A stretch of 64,000 nt of DNA from an uncultured Dehalococcoidia bacterium (GTDB lineage Bacteria; Chloroflexota; Dehalococcoidia; Lucifugimonadales; UBA3495), in assembly GCA_951813535.1 (NCBI GenBank), contig OX638345.1, forward strand, positions 1,377,029 through 1,441,028. Direction: 5' to 3'. How positions within the stretch are numbered: position 1 is the stretch's first letter; each line of letters begins with the position of its first letter. Both the position numbers and the translations under genes were made by a program. The notes under the pieces were generated by a model. It made no database searches and had not been told where the DNA came from. It worked only from the letters and a program-made list of their open reading frames with translations. Positions 53,241 to 63,782 of this stretch are shown here, in pieces.

Positions 53241-54275
53241 GTGCTCTTCCACCGGGTTCTAACTGCCCTGGTGGGCGTGCCAGTGGTTTTGGCGTGCATA
53301 TGGTTTGGCCCGCCCTGGATTACGATCCTGACCGCCGTCGCCGCGGTCATTGGCGTGAGGGAGGCTTACCGGCTGCTGCCCACCGGTGACCAAACGTCGG
53401 AGGACGATCAAAGCGAAGATGTGCGGCTGCCGTTGCTGTTGGGCGGCACGTGGGCAGTGGCGCTGGTGCTGGCCGGGGAACTGGCAGAACGGCCTCAGGA
53501 TTTCGGGTGGGCGGTGCTGGGGATATGTGCCGCCGGCGTTGTCGTGGCCGGATTGTGGATGATCGCTGCATGGCACGGCCGGCGCCCCATAGCGGCGGCG
53601 AGTTATTTGGTGATGTCCCCGGTCTACATTGGCGGAGCGTTGGCGTCCGCAGTGGCGCTGCGTGGCATAGACGGGCTGCCCAGCCTATGGCGAAAGAAAG
53701 TCGACGACCCTGGGCCTCCCCTATCGACTCCTCCGGGCATCGAAGACGACGGACTGGGGGAAGCCTTCGAGAGGGTCTATCAGGTCCCGGCTGACGATGG
53801 CGGGGTCTGGCTGCTGCCCGATATAGCGGGTTCCGATTTCGCCCGGGAGTTGGCCGCTTTTACGGAAACCGGATGCTGGTGGCTGATTCTGGGTATCCTC
53901 ACCGTGTATGCGGCGGACAGCGGGGCATACGCCGTCGGTCGACTGTTCGGACGACACCGCATGGCTCCGAGCATCAGTCCCGGGAAGACATGGGAAGGAA
54001 CCGCCGGCGGGATCCTGTTCGCGGTGATCGCGGCGGTCGCGCTCGGCGTATTGTTTCCGCTGAAAATGGAGATTTGGCAGGTGGCGGCGATCGGTGTTAT
54101 TTTAGGCGCCATATCGCCGATGGGCGATCTGTTGGAATCCAAACTCAAACGCTTGGCTGACGTCAAGGACTCGGGCTCCCTGTTTCCCGGCCACGGCGGG
54201 ATGTTGGATCGTTTGGACAGCTTGCTGCCCTCTTTGATCATCGTGTACATCCTGGCGGCCGTGAGTACCCCCTAA
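53241..54275 (+). CDS. cdsA: phosphatidate cytidylyltransferase
   Basis: 344 residues from GTG 53241. About eight membrane helices. C-terminal signature SKLKRLADVKDSGSLFPGHG then MLDRLDS, plus ISPGKTWEGTAGGILF, identify CdsA: CTP + phosphatidate to CDP-diacylglycerol. Residues about 144-210 are an extra hydrophilic insert absent from typical 270-residue enzymes, placed before the VYAADSGAYAVGRLFG helix. It overlaps no neighbour and is 5 bp after uppS. Confidence 0.95.
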   Translation: MLFHRVLTALVGVPVVLACIWFGPPWITILTAVAAVIGVREAYRLLPTGDQTSEDDQSEDVRLPLLLGGTWAVALVLAGELAERPQDFGWAVLGICAAGVVVAGLWMIAAWHGRRPIAAASYLVMSPVYIGGALASAVALRGIDGLPSLWRKKVDDPGPPLSTPPGIEDDGLGEAFERVYQVPADDGGVWLLPDIAGSDFARELAAFTETGCWWLILGILTVYAADSGAYAVGRLFGRHRMAPSISPGKTWEGTAGGILFAVIAAVALGVLFPLKMEIWQVAAIGVILGAISPMGDLLESKLKRLADVKDSGSLFPGHGGMLDRLDSLLPSLIIVYILAAVSTP

Positions 54276-54296
54276 CACCGACCCGGACGTAAATAC

Positions 54297-55424
54297 ATGC
54301 GGCGAATTGTTATACTCGGTTCCACCGGTTCCATCGGGCGTCAAACGCTGGATATAGTCCGCGCCTTCCCCGAAGAATTCCAGGTGATCGGCCTGGCGGC
54401 GGGGAACAATACCGCTCTGCTTTTGGAACAGGCAGCGGAGTTCACCCCCGATTACATTTGGTGCTCCAACCCGCCAGCAGACCTGCCCGGCGCCACGAAA
54501 ATACTGCCGATGGCAGAGATGGCGTCGCTTCCCGACGTAGACCAGGTCATGGTCGCGTTGATGGGCGCCGTCGGGCTGGCTCCCACGATGAGCGCCCTGC
54601 GGGCCGGGAAGCAGGTCGCGCTGTCCAACAAGGAGCCGATCGTGATGGCGGGCCAGGTCCTGAAGGATGCGGAAGCCGCATACGGCGGCGTGATTCTTCC
54701 GGTGGACAGCGAGCCCAGCGCCATCTGGCAGTGCCTTCAAGGCGAAGACAACCACATCAGGCGTCTGATGATAACCGCCAGTGGCGGGCCGTTTCGCCGC
54801 ACGCCGCTGGAAGAACTCGAAACAGTCACTCCCCAGCAGGCGCTCCGGCATCCGACCTGGCGCATGGGTGACAAGATTACCGTCGACTCCGCCACGCTCA
54901 TGAACAAGGCCTTTGAGGTGATCGAATCCCATTGGCTGTTTTCCGTGCCGTGGGAGGATATTGCCGTGGTGGTGCATCCTCAGAGCACAATACATTCCAT
55001 GGTCGAGTTCGACGATGGCTCGGTGAAGGCTCAGTTGGGACCGCCCAGCATGCGCCTGCCCATCCAATATGCGCTGTTTCACCCCAGGCGCTTCGCCAAT
55101 GACGAGATACCCCGCCTGGACATCGGGGCTCCCTGGTCGTTGGACTTCGAACCGTTGGAGCCGAAGCGCTTTCCCTGCTTTGACCTGGCCGTTTCAGCCG
55201 GCAAGGCGGGCGGAACCATGCCCGCTGTTCTCAGCGCGGCAGATGAGGTGGCAGTTCAGGCCTTTCTGGCTGGGAGCATCGGTTATACGGACATCTACCG
55301 GTTGGTGGAGCGGGTGCTCAATGAGCATGTGTCCCAACCGTCGCCGGGCTTGGATGCTATAGTAGAAGCAGACCGCTGGGCCAACCTGCGCGCTGCCGAG
55401 ATCGTGAGCAGCGGGGTGAATTAG
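54297..55424 (+). CDS. dxr: 1-deoxy-D-xylulose 5-phosphate reductoisomerase
   Basis: 375 residues. NADPH site MRRIVILGSTGSIGRQTLDI; VALSNKEPIVMAG; metal and substrate loop LPVDSEPSAIWQCLQGE; ITASGGPFRRTP; and THKTVDSATLMNK-type DKITVDSATLMNKAFEVIES. Commits to the non-mevalonate isoprenoid pathway, matching uppS in the operon. The motif usually reading D-S-E-H has Pro for His here. Confidence 0.97.
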   Translation: MRRIVILGSTGSIGRQTLDIVRAFPEEFQVIGLAAGNNTALLLEQAAEFTPDYIWCSNPPADLPGATKILPMAEMASLPDVDQVMVALMGAVGLAPTMSALRAGKQVALSNKEPIVMAGQVLKDAEAAYGGVILPVDSEPSAIWQCLQGEDNHIRRLMITASGGPFRRTPLEELETVTPQQALRHPTWRMGDKITVDSATLMNKAFEVIESHWLFSVPWEDIAVVVHPQSTIHSMVEFDDGSVKAQLGPPSMRLPIQYALFHPRRFANDEIPRLDIGAPWSLDFEPLEPKRFPCFDLAVSAGKAGGTMPAVLSAADEVAVQAFLAGSIGYTDIYRLVERVLNEHVSQPSPGLDAIVEADRWANLRAAEIVSSGVN

Positions 55425-55445
55425 CCGGCCACGCGGGCCAAGGCT

Positions 55446-56843
55446 ATGGACACGTGGATTATCGCGGTGGCGTCGTTCGTGCCGATGCTGCTGCTCCTGG
55501 TGGTGGTGCACGAGCTGGGGCACTTCTGGTCAGCCAAGGCTTTTGGGATCAAGGTGCTCGAATTTGGCGTTGGGTACCCGCCCCGGGCCTTTGGGATTTA
55601 CACCGGCCGCACCGAGACGCTGCTGAGCCCCACAACGGTTTGCCTCAATGGCGTGATGGGCGCCATTCGCCCGGGCCAGGTGATTCGCGTGCTGTCCGGC
55701 GAAAACGAGGACGGGCAACTCGTTGCGCGTTACATTGAGCTCCGAGAATCGGGTCGAGCCGGAGGAGCCCTTGGATCCCTGGCCGGATTGGCGGGATTTG
55801 GACGCCGCCCGCAGGATGCGGAACTCGGGACGCAGTCAGCCCGCAGACGATTGGACGACGTGCAGACCGATGAGTTCCTGCGTCATGAGGGTCGAGTGCG
55901 AGAGGTGCTGCCCGACCGCGTTGTCCTTGCCGATATGATTTACACCGTCAACTGGCTTCCCCTGGGTGGTTTCGTCAGGTTGTCCGGTGAGAACAATCCC
56001 GCCGCGCCGGGGAGTCTGGCACGGAGAGGCCTGGGCCAGCGAGCAATCGTGCTGGCTGCCGGGTCGGCCATGAACGCGCTGTTCCCCATTGTGGCCTTCG
56101 CCATCATGTTCATGATCCCGCATACGGAGATGGTGGGCGGGTCGGCGCAGATCACCTCGGTTGCGCCGAGCTCACCGGCGGAAGCGGCGGGCCTCATGGC
56201 CGGAGACCGGGTGGTGCAAGTGGGCGACCGGCCGCCGGGTACGCCGCAGGAGTTGCCGAGGGAGGTTCGTCTCGCAGCCGGCACCGAGATGACCTGGGTC
56301 ATCGAACGGGACGGGCAACCACGGGTCGTTCAGGTCACGCCTCGCGTGGAGCCACCACCGGGCCAGGGCGCTGTTGGGATCACCTTCTCCATAGTGGACC
56401 AGGAGGAAGTCCGGCGCATCGAACCTCCCTGGACCGCCGCTCGCCTGGGGGTAACCAGCACCTGGGACATGCTGACCCTGATGGGTAGAGAGATCCGCGG
56501 CTGGTTCGGGGGAGGTCGCGGGCCCGAACTGAGCGGGCCCATCGGTATCGCCCAGATCACCGGGGAAGTAACGCGTCAGGGCGGGCTCCAGGGGTGGATG
56601 CTGGTGGCAATCCTGTTGAGCATAAACCTCGCGGTACTGAATATTCTTCCGATCCCAATGCTGGACGGTGGGCGACTGCTGTTCGTATTCATCGAGTGGG
56701 TGCGCGGGGGCAAACGCGTGCCTTCGGACAAAGAAGGACTGGTCCACCTGATCGGTTTCGTGGCCCTGTTGGCCCTGGTGATCGCCATCTCCGCCAACGA
56801 CATAATGCGGCTGGTGCGGGGGATATCCCCCTTGGGCGGATGA
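55446..56843 (+). CDS. rseP: site-2 intramembrane zinc protease, RseP-like
   Basis: 465 residues. Zinc motif HELGH at 22-26 in VVHELGHFWSAKAFG; PDZ domain about 235-320 (APSSPAEAAGLMAGDRVVQV); second metal/active segment LNILPIPMLDGGRLLFVFIE with the N-x-x-P-x-P-x-L-D-G hallmark. An insert of roughly 110 residues (53-163) lies between the first helix and LPLGGFVRLSGE; ordinary relatives have only a few residues there. Cleaves anti-sigma factors or signal peptides within the membrane. Last gene of the housekeeping operon. Confidence 0.95.
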   Translation: MDTWIIAVASFVPMLLLLVVVHELGHFWSAKAFGIKVLEFGVGYPPRAFGIYTGRTETLLSPTTVCLNGVMGAIRPGQVIRVLSGENEDGQLVARYIELRESGRAGGALGSLAGLAGFGRRPQDAELGTQSARRRLDDVQTDEFLRHEGRVREVLPDRVVLADMIYTVNWLPLGGFVRLSGENNPAAPGSLARRGLGQRAIVLAAGSAMNALFPIVAFAIMFMIPHTEMVGGSAQITSVAPSSPAEAAGLMAGDRVVQVGDRPPGTPQELPREVRLAAGTEMTWVIERDGQPRVVQVTPRVEPPPGQGAVGITFSIVDQEEVRRIEPPWTAARLGVTSTWDMLTLMGREIRGWFGGGRGPELSGPIGIAQITGEVTRQGGLQGWMLVAILLSINLAVLNILPIPMLDGGRLLFVFIEWVRGGKRVPSDKEGLVHLIGFVALLALVIAISANDIMRLVRGISPLGG

Positions 56844-56975
56844 CCTGATCGCGACATCCGAAACGACACTCTGATTGCCGACCGGGACCCACTCGGCCTT
56901 AACAGAAAACGCCGCGTTCCTCTGACAACATTTGCTCCAGGATGGACGGCAGTTCGCTGCACGGAACGTTGTTCA

Positions 56976-57861
56976 TCACCGGGGCGGGCGATCTGACGGC
57001 TGCGACGGACTTTGACCGTTGGTACATGTCGACGGCTTCAACGATTTGACCTTACAGAAGCGTTCGGCGGCCCATTCAGCAATGAGGAAAGCCGGGCGCA
57101 CCTTATTGCGTGCTTCGCGTGCGCCGTGATCCCGGAAAGCCGGCGCTATGTGACCGCAGATGTCGACCTCATCTTCCGATGGGACGAACAGGTCCAGGGG
57201 GGTGTTGGCCGTGTAGCCGCCTGAGCCCATCTTGCCACCTACGGCCACGTTGAAACCAGACGTGTTGCGCCCATCGATCGTCTTCGTCGCCGGGGTGAGC
57301 GCCAGGTCCTGATCAGACGGGTGAACGCAGTTGTCCAGTCGTCTGGTGATCGCGACATTGGACTTGCGAGGCAGGTTGGCATATTCGCGGTTGCCGACAA
57401 ACATTTCCGTGAATTCGCGGGCGACGGTGGGCGTCCAGCAATTCGTTGGACGTCCAGCCGGCTACCGGGCATCCCACCACGGTGCGAATGTTGTCCATGC
57501 CGGTTTGCGGGGAGACCAGGTCCATCCCGTTCGGGCGGTCCCAGATATCAGGTACGTCGTCTATGCCAAACTCGCGCAACTGCAACTGCTGGCGGGCGGT
57601 CAGGTCGCCGAAGACCTTGCCATAGTCATCGCTGATATCCGCCAGAACCGGGAACTGATCAGCATTGCTGATGCCGTTGGTTATGCGCAGGCGCATCATG
57701 ATCCTGCCGGGAGTTTGCCGACGGAAAAACACGCCGGCCCACTTCAGGCGGTCTCGTTCTCCTTCCGGGATGGACTCCCAGCCGTAGGCAGCGTACTTGG
57801 GAATGCCCTCTGATACATCCAGGCCGTCTTTGGCGGATTTCAGGGTTTCGATTTTTTTCAT
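56976..57861 (-). pseudogene. nirA: decayed ferredoxin-nitrite/sulfite reductase gene (NirA-like)
   Basis: The first frame starts at ATG 57861 (MKKIETLKSAKDGLDVSEGI) and matches the N-terminal ferredoxin-like half of siroheme reductases: KWAGVFFRRQTPGRIMMRLR, then TVVGCPVAGWTSNELLDAH. Near 57424-57433 a one-base shift moves the frame; the continuation REFTEMFVGNREYANLPRKS, VGGKMGSGGYTANTPLDLF and AFLIAEWAAERF is in the next frame to 57052. After that the match stops, so the C-terminal half with the 4Fe-4S/siroheme cysteines is gone. About 300 of 500 or more residues remain. A third open frame, 56899-57048, codes MYQRSKSVAAVRSPAPVMNN and may be another remnant. Confidence 0.85.
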
Positions 57862-58063
57862 TGGAGGCTGCTCCCACGCGATAGGGTCGACCGGCCACCC
57901 ACCCGCCCCCATTGGGTTAGCAGACCGTTATTGCGGGGGAATTGCTTCCAGATTGCGGCTCCGTAAATGAGTTGAAAGGATCCATCGCCCGGCAACCCGC
58001 GTCCACTGGGTTGCGGAAGGCACTGTGGGCCAGGTTCACCGAGCAGCTCGGTCCGACAAGAGT

Positions 58064-58094
58064 ACGGCCCCCGCGTCAGCGACGCGGGGGCCGT
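58064..58094 (-). terminator. hairpin after the second dienelactone hydrolase gene
   Basis: Perfect 14-bp stem, ACGGCCCCCGCGTC with GACGCGGGGGCCGT, 3-nt loop, 24 bases past the stop at 58118. Few U follow; the stem alone is very stable. Confidence 0.7.
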
Positions 58095-58117
58095 CAAAGC
58101 CCGTAGCTTGGGGGCGC

Positions 58118-58906
58118 TTACTTCAAATGCTCGTTGAAGAAAGCAACGGTGCGCGCCTGTGCGTCTTCGGCGGCGGCCTGGTTATAGCTGTCCCGGTCGT
58201 CGCAGTTGAAACCGTGGCCGGCGCCGGGGTACATCTTGAAGTCGTAGGACTTTCCGGCCGCATCCAGCGCTGCTTCGATCTGCGAGACGTCCGCAGGGGT
58301 CGGATTGCCGTCGGTCTCCCCGAAGTTGCCCATCAGCGGGATGCTGATGTTGGCGGTGCCGTCGATGGGGGTCACGCCGTCACTGTAGGGGGCGAGAATC
58401 GCGCCACCGTAATAAACCACGCCGGCGGAGAGGCCGGAACAGGAACTGGCGGCCAGATAGACGACACGACCACCCATGCAGTAGCCGACGATTCCGATCT
58501 TCTGTCCCCGGGTGCGCGGATACGTGCGCTGCAGGTAATCGACAGTGGCGTTGATGTCAGCAATGATGCCCTGGCCGGTCAGCGCAGGCATGTAGGTGTT
58601 GATTGCGGCGTCGAAGTCGTCAGGAGTATAGCCCAGCATCGGGTTGGGGTTGCGCTCGTTACGGTGGAACAAGGCCGGAGCCACGGCGACGTAACCCGCG
58701 GCGGCGAACCCGTCAGCCACCTTCTGGATGTGCTGATTGGCGCCGAACGCTTCCTGAACGACGATAACGGCCGGCAGGCTGGTGCCAGCGCTGGGCGGCG
58801 GGAAGCTTACGTAGGCCGCCATATCGCCGGCCTCAGCGATGTTGGCTCCAGACTCGCGGTCTTCCTCAGGGTCGGGCATTCGGATGTTTTCCCAGAACGA
58901 CGGCAT
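58118..58906 (-). CDS. dienelactone hydrolase family protein
   Basis: 262 residues; GGAGGAGGAAATACT before the ATG at 58906. Glu in PAVIVVQEAFGANQHI (the family's Glu near residue 52), nucleophile Cys143 in IGIVGYCMGGRVVYLA, Asp in NFGETDGNPTPAD, His in MYPGAGHGFNCDDRD. Unlike the gene at 11906, it keeps the Glu-containing Q-E-x-F-G box of true dienelactone hydrolases, so it is the better candidate for that reaction. It stands alone between the nirA remnant and the MFS pair. Confidence 0.93.
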   Translation of the reverse strand: MPSFWENIRMPDPEEDRESGANIAEAGDMAAYVSFPPPSAGTSLPAVIVVQEAFGANQHIQKVADGFAAAGYVAVAPALFHRNERNPNPMLGYTPDDFDAAINTYMPALTGQGIIADINATVDYLQRTYPRTRGQKIGIVGYCMGGRVVYLAASSCSGLSAGVVYYGGAILAPYSDGVTPIDGTANISIPLMGNFGETDGNPTPADVSQIEAALDAAGKSYDFKMYPGAGHGFNCDDRDSYNQAAAEDAQARTVAFFNEHLK

Positions 58907-59193
58907 AGTATTTCCTCCTCCATTGGTTGCGCGAACTTCGATGATACGGCGGCTCGGCGGTGGCAGAGCACGCTCGTCCGCGAGCCGTATCTTTCGTGCG
59001 CCGGAATTGTAACAAAGGATGGCGGGCCAAACAAGCAGGCAGCGGCCGGGCGACGACGGCGCTGCTGCATGACGAACAGCGACCAAATCGTCGTGTGGCG
59101 ACCCCGCCGGGCCGGCCCGATCGCGTTTTCACGGCACTGCTGTTGCGGTGCGGCGACCCACGGCGGGGCGGTACGGGCCGGTTGCGGTATCGT

Positions 59194-60477
59194 TCAGGTT
59201 GTGCGTCGGCGGCGACCGATGAAATCTGCGATCCACATGGTGCATACGGACGCTACGGTCAGAATGGCGGACAAGATGAATGCCTGAACGTAGTCGCCCT
59301 GCAGGTCGAACATGATGCCGGCTACGATCGGCCCCAGAAAAATTGCCGCGCCACGGCCCATTTCGACAAACCCCATCACAGTACCCAGGGACTCGCTGGG
59401 AAATATGTCCGCCGCTTTGGCGCCAATAATCAGGCCGCTGATGCCGTCGGTTATCCCCGCCAGGCCAACGTACACCGCCAGAGGCCAAAAGCTCCGCCCG
59501 TCCCCCAGCCAGAGCACAAGGAGCACGGCTCCGCCGGCAACGCTCATCCCCACGGTGTAGACCGACTCTCGTCCCCAGCGGTCGGTAGCCAGTCCCACCA
59601 GCGGCCGGGCGAACACACTGACCAGTCCGACGGCGCCCAGCGTGTTCGCCGCCGTTTGAATGCTGTAGCCCGCCAAAACGAAGAAGGTGACCAGGTGGAC
59701 CCGTATCATCTGCGTCCCGGTGGACCCGAACACTCGCGTCAGAACCAGCAGCCACATGGCCGGGTCGCGGACCGCGTTGCCCAAAGCAGGCGTTTGGCCT
59801 GGCGCGTTACGGTCGGGATGGGCTTCCCGATTCGGCGAGTCGGGTTGAGCGTGGGGCTCGGTTGCCGTCGCCGGTGGAACTGGCATAGTTTCCGGAGGGC
59901 GGCGCTGCAGCAAACCGTTGGGAACCGCAACCAACACGGCGAAGATGACGCCGAAGATGCGGTAGGCCCACCGCCATCCGACCTCCGTGGTCAATATCCC
60001 GGCCAGCGGCGCGAAAACCGCCTGCCCGATGGGGTTCCCGCTATCCGCCAACCCGAGCATGCGGCCCCGGGTCTGCGGAAACCAGGGGGCCACGGTCGCG
60101 GTCATCGAAAACGACGAAATGGCGGTGTGACCGATCCCGGCGAACACGCTGTATAGGACGAACATCTGCCACAACTCGGTGGTGTAACTGGCTGCTATCC
60201 AGCCGAACATAATGAATAGCCCCGCCAGCGGGAAGATAACGCGCGCTCCCCATCTATCCAGCAGGATCCCCAGTAGAGGCGCACAGATGGCGCCGATCAG
60301 ACCGGCAAGGGAAAAGACCGCCGAGGTGTAAGTTGCGCTACGACCGAAGGCGTCTTTCAGGGCGTTGAAATACACGGCCTCGCTGTTTTTGGTACCTCCC
60401 TCGACGGTGAGGTTTCCCAATGACAGGACGAATATCACCCAACCGTAATGAAGGCGAGTACGGGCCGCATTCAGCAC
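59194..60477 (-). CDS. MFS transporter (oxalate/formate or monocarboxylate type)
   Basis: 427 residues from GTG 60477. About 12 helices; a central cytoplasmic loop of some 45 hydrophilic residues (TEPHAQPDSPNREAHPDRNA). LHYGWVIFVLSLGNLTVEGG at the N-terminus and FSMTATVAPWFPQTRGRMLG are typical of the monocarboxylate/oxalate-formate antiporter group. Likely imports or exchanges small organic acids, in keeping with the nearby catabolic hydrolase. A TATAAT box is at 60549-60554, minus strand. Confidence 0.9.
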   Translation of the reverse strand: MLNAARTRLHYGWVIFVLSLGNLTVEGGTKNSEAVYFNALKDAFGRSATYTSAVFSLAGLIGAICAPLLGILLDRWGARVIFPLAGLFIMFGWIAASYTTELWQMFVLYSVFAGIGHTAISSFSMTATVAPWFPQTRGRMLGLADSGNPIGQAVFAPLAGILTTEVGWRWAYRIFGVIFAVLVAVPNGLLQRRPPETMPVPPATATEPHAQPDSPNREAHPDRNAPGQTPALGNAVRDPAMWLLVLTRVFGSTGTQMIRVHLVTFFVLAGYSIQTAANTLGAVGLVSVFARPLVGLATDRWGRESVYTVGMSVAGGAVLLVLWLGDGRSFWPLAVYVGLAGITDGISGLIIGAKAADIFPSESLGTVMGFVEMGRGAAIFLGPIVAGIMFDLQGDYVQAFILSAILTVASVCTMWIADFIGRRRRTT

Positions 60478-60612
60478 GGGATTGCCTGGTACCCGACGCT
60501 GTAGATGTCGCGGCGGACGGGCGAAAAAGCCGATTCGAGCATCGCGCGATTATACATGGCAGCCGCTCCGGCGCTGGCCGGCACGGGGCAAACGTCGTCG
60601 GCTCGCGGGGGC

Positions 60613-60644
60613 TGACCCGGGTTGACGACTAGTTGCCCGGGTCA
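60613..60644 (-). terminator. hairpin overlapping the MFS stop codon
   Basis: A 9-bp perfect stem, TGACCCGGG (60613-60621) with CCCGGGTCA (60636-60644), whose right arm includes the stop codon of the gene at 60642. No U-run. It repeats the arrangement seen at 46427-46456. Confidence 0.55.
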
Positions 60645-61850
60645 ATCGCCGGTGGCGGACGGCGCCGGCTCAGGCAAGGGCGCTGGCCGGCTGGAGAGGC
60701 CGTGTTTCATGATCAGACCGGCGCCGCACAACGACAACGATGCGAAGCTCACCACGATCAACGACAGCCTCAGGTCTCCGGTCAGTTCCTGGATAATGCC
60801 GGCGATCAGGGGACCGAGTGCGATACCCGCAGAACTGCTCATCTGGATGAAGGCCAGGCTGACGGCGATCTCACGCGGTCGTATTCCGGGCAGATTGAAG
60901 GGCACCGAATAGAGCACGGGCCAAAAACCCCAGGCTATCCCGTTGACGATAGTGAGCGCCACCAACACGGGGAGCGATCCCGTGAGGGTCATGGCCACAA
61001 AAGTGATGGCCATGACTGCGCCGGTTCCCAGCAAGACGGTGCGTCCCTGATCCGAGACCATGACCAGCCAACCGAACCCCAAGCCACACAGGCCGCCCAC
61101 GAAGATACCCACCGCCAATATGCCCCCGGACCAAATCAGTGACATCTGGTAGGCGTCCAGCATCAGGGTGGGATAGAAGCTGAGGAAGCTGGACCAGGAC
61201 ATGGTGGCCCCTACAAACCCCAGGCCACCGATCCACAGGTCGCGGTAACGGAGTGCGCCTTTGAGAACATTCACGTCCTGGGAGCCCAGACGTTGCCGGT
61301 ATTCGGCTGTGATCCTTTCTCGCCCGAATACCAGCCAGAGCACTGTCAACACGCCGAAAAGGCCGACGAACCAGAGGAGGGTTGCCCGCCAGTTGTCACC
61401 CAAGGCGATGAGAATAAACGGCGAAGCCGCCACTCCACCACCCACCACCAGGCCGAACATGGCATTGGAGATGCTGTTCAACAGCACCACCTGCCGCTGC
61501 GGGAACCATTGCTGGGTCAGCAGCGCTCGGGCCGGCTGCCGGGCGATCACGCTCACGCCGAAGGCCACACGACCCAGTAGCAGCACTGCGAAGCCCGGCG
61601 AGAAGGACTGGGCCAGGAGGAACAAGGTTCCCAGGGCCAGGGTGGCGGATGTGAGTATCTTCGGGGAGAATCGGGAAGCCCACCAACCTATGGGAATGGC
61701 CAGCACGAGGTTTCCCCAATATGCGGAGGAACCCAGCATGCCCTGTTGGAAAGGCGACAGCCGGAGCTCGGCGCTGATTGCCGGCAGCAGGATACCGATG
61801 GTGGACATGATCATGAATCCGGCCACGCTGGCGGTGAGCCAGATGCCCAT
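60642..61850 (-). CDS. MFS transporter
   Basis: 402 residues from ATG 61850. About 12 helices; WFPQRQVVLLNSISNAMFG and FGRERITAEYRQRLGSQDVN mark the middle, and SVPFNLPGIRPREIAVSLAF the second half. This is close to cyanate/nitrate and organic-acid MFS groups. The frame remains open upstream as SPSDQAPSYRWVV, the expected N-terminal segment before the first helix, and a GGAGC site faces an ATC codon at 61904-61902. The true start may be that codon. Substrate unknown. Confidence 0.88.
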   Translation of the reverse strand: MGIWLTASVAGFMIMSTIGILLPAISAELRLSPFQQGMLGSSAYWGNLVLAIPIGWWASRFSPKILTSATLALGTLFLLAQSFSPGFAVLLLGRVAFGVSVIARQPARALLTQQWFPQRQVVLLNSISNAMFGLVVGGGVAASPFILIALGDNWRATLLWFVGLFGVLTVLWLVFGRERITAEYRQRLGSQDVNVLKGALRYRDLWIGGLGFVGATMSWSSFLSFYPTLMLDAYQMSLIWSGGILAVGIFVGGLCGLGFGWLVMVSDQGRTVLLGTGAVMAITFVAMTLTGSLPVLVALTIVNGIAWGFWPVLYSVPFNLPGIRPREIAVSLAFIQMSSSAGIALGPLIAGIIQELTGDLRLSLIVVSFASLSLCGAGLIMKHGLSSRPAPLPEPAPSATGD

Positions 61851-62155
61851 GACTACCCAGCGATAGGACGGCGCCTGGTCCGATGGACTTTGCGTTGCGA
61901 TACGTCTTGCTCCTGTGGCGGGATACGCGCAGAGCGGTTCGATGCCACGGACTGGGGGCAGTGTATTCTTCGGTCGGGAACAGGGTCAATCGGCGAGGGT
62001 AGCCGAGCCTGGCGGCCGGTGTCAGTCGGATCGGCAATGCGCGGCGGCGGCATTTGCCGGGGGAAGCGCATCCCAACGCGCGTGGTAAACGGTAAAGCCA
62101 TTTGGTGGCCAGATCGCCTCCTGAAAACTGCTCCTCCTGGAAACCGCTGCGGGTA
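61851..62155. other. leader region upstream of the rRNA promoter
   Basis: No protein-like frame is seen beyond the possible 5' extension of the MFS gene. The stretch separates the divergent MFS gene from the rRNA operon and may hold regulatory sites I cannot name. Confidence 0.35.
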
Positions 62156-62184
62156 TTGACAATATCCTTGAAAGCGGCTAAAGT
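62156..62184 (+). promoter_or_regulatory. rRNA operon promoter
   Basis: TTGACA (62156-62161), 17-bp spacer, TAAAGT (62179-62184), about 86 bases upstream of the 16S 5' end, with perfect -35 and spacing. Confidence 0.75.
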
Positions 62185-62229
62185 TGCCGAACTCACTGGT
62201 CGTCGAGGCCACAAGCCACCGCCGGTGAA

Positions 62230-62241
62230 GGCTCCTTAACA
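62230..62241 (+). promoter_or_regulatory. boxA antitermination site of the rRNA leader
   Basis: GGCTCCTTAACA matches the bacterial boxA consensus TGCTCTTTAACA at ten of twelve. It lies between promoter and 16S, where NusB/S10 load for rRNA antitermination. Confidence 0.7.
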
Positions 62242-62265
62242 GCTGAATAGTGGAAGGAAGTAAGG
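62242..62265 (+). other. 16S precursor processing stem, left arm
   Basis: These 24 bases pair with 63965-63988 downstream of 16S, with one A-A mismatch and a few G-U pairs. This is the long stem that RNase III cuts to release pre-16S. Confidence 0.85.
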
Positions 62266-62269
62266 TTCT

Positions 62270-63782
<1,513 letters not shown>

